A DNA stretch of 64,000 nucleotides from Lineus longissimus. Lineage: Eukaryota; Nemertea; Pilidiophora; Heteronemertea; Lineidae. The notes beneath the pieces were generated by a model. The model saw only the letters and a list, made by a program, of their open reading frames with translations. It did no database searches and was not told where the DNA came from. Position 1 is the first letter of the stretch. Each line of letters starts with the position of its first letter. The stretch is taken from positions 15,413,998 to 15,477,997 of the forward strand of contig NC_088314.1 of the NCBI RefSeq assembly GCF_910592395.1, written 5' to 3'. Positions 63,712-64,000 of the stretch are shown here, one piece after another. Both the position numbers and the translations under genes were made by a program.

Positions 63712-64000
63712 TAATTAAAGACAAACGCGAATTATGGTACTTGTGCCGCATATCCCAAAACGTGACAAAGGACAATACATACACGCTGGTTGAACGATGT
63801 TACATCAATAATTATGTAAGTCAAGTGCCCACTCATACCAGCCAGCTAATCTGAAGACTTAGCGCATGCACTTTTTTCTTGACAGCTTCAATTGCTTGCT
63901 GTTGAGAAATGCTGCGGGCTGACAGCGAATTGTAAAGAAAGGCATGCAGAATTTGCAAAACGGTTGATTTATCATTGGCAGTAAATGTAGGCCTGTGTCT

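Overview
This is a non-coding-rich stretch of animal nuclear DNA. It is AT-rich and dense with short transposon relics and simple repeats. It has no bacterial features: no operons, no rRNA, no CRISPR array. Only one convincing protein-coding gene is present, on the minus strand at 46323..47945. It encodes a FEZ-family zinc-finger transcription factor (Fezf), with an Engrailed-homology-1 repressor motif near the N terminus and six C2H2 fingers. The invertebrate-like gene, the relics present (pogo-like MITEs, TTAA-flanked elements, a LINE 3' end with a TTTA tail) and the frequent palindromic words TACATGTA and TAGGCCTA suggest a marine invertebrate. A lophotrochozoan (mollusc, brachiopod, annelid or phoronid) is my first guess and a hemichordate the main alternative. 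This is inference, not a species call.

Layout. 1-20 kb: no gene; a MITE with TA target duplications at 176-370, a TTAA-bounded element at 2117-2476, and fragments of a dispersed repeat family. 20-27 kb: a complete 179-bp pogo-like MITE at 20201-20379 and an inverted-repeat-bounded element with an internal duplication at 26612-27264. 27-44 kb: mostly unique AT-rich sequence, with a 6-unit minisatellite at 35709-36011 and a 124-bp-period duplication near 39.9 kb. 44-50 kb: the Fezf locus. It holds a candidate downstream enhancer at about 44.33-44.69 kb, a possible distal poly(A) signal, an uninterrupted coding exon, a 415-bp intron in the 5' UTR with clear splice signals, a non-coding first exon and a promoter-like region at about 48.64-48.97 kb. 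51.6-53.3 kb: three diverged tandem copies of a roughly 670-bp block, 3-5 kb upstream of the Fezf promoter. 54.5-55.1 kb: the 3' end of a decayed LINE. 55-64 kb: dispersed repeats, a SINE-like fragment with a B box, and a second copy of the first MITE family at the right edge.

How it works together. The window looks like the regulatory neighbourhood of a single developmental transcription factor: one compact coding gene in at least 60 kb without another recognisable gene, which is typical for such loci. The observations most worth following are the intron-free Fezf coding region with an intron confined to the 5' UTR, the triplicated upstream block, and several homeodomain-site-rich non-coding islands. 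All functional statements about the non-coding parts are hypotheses that need alignment to related genomes and transcript data.
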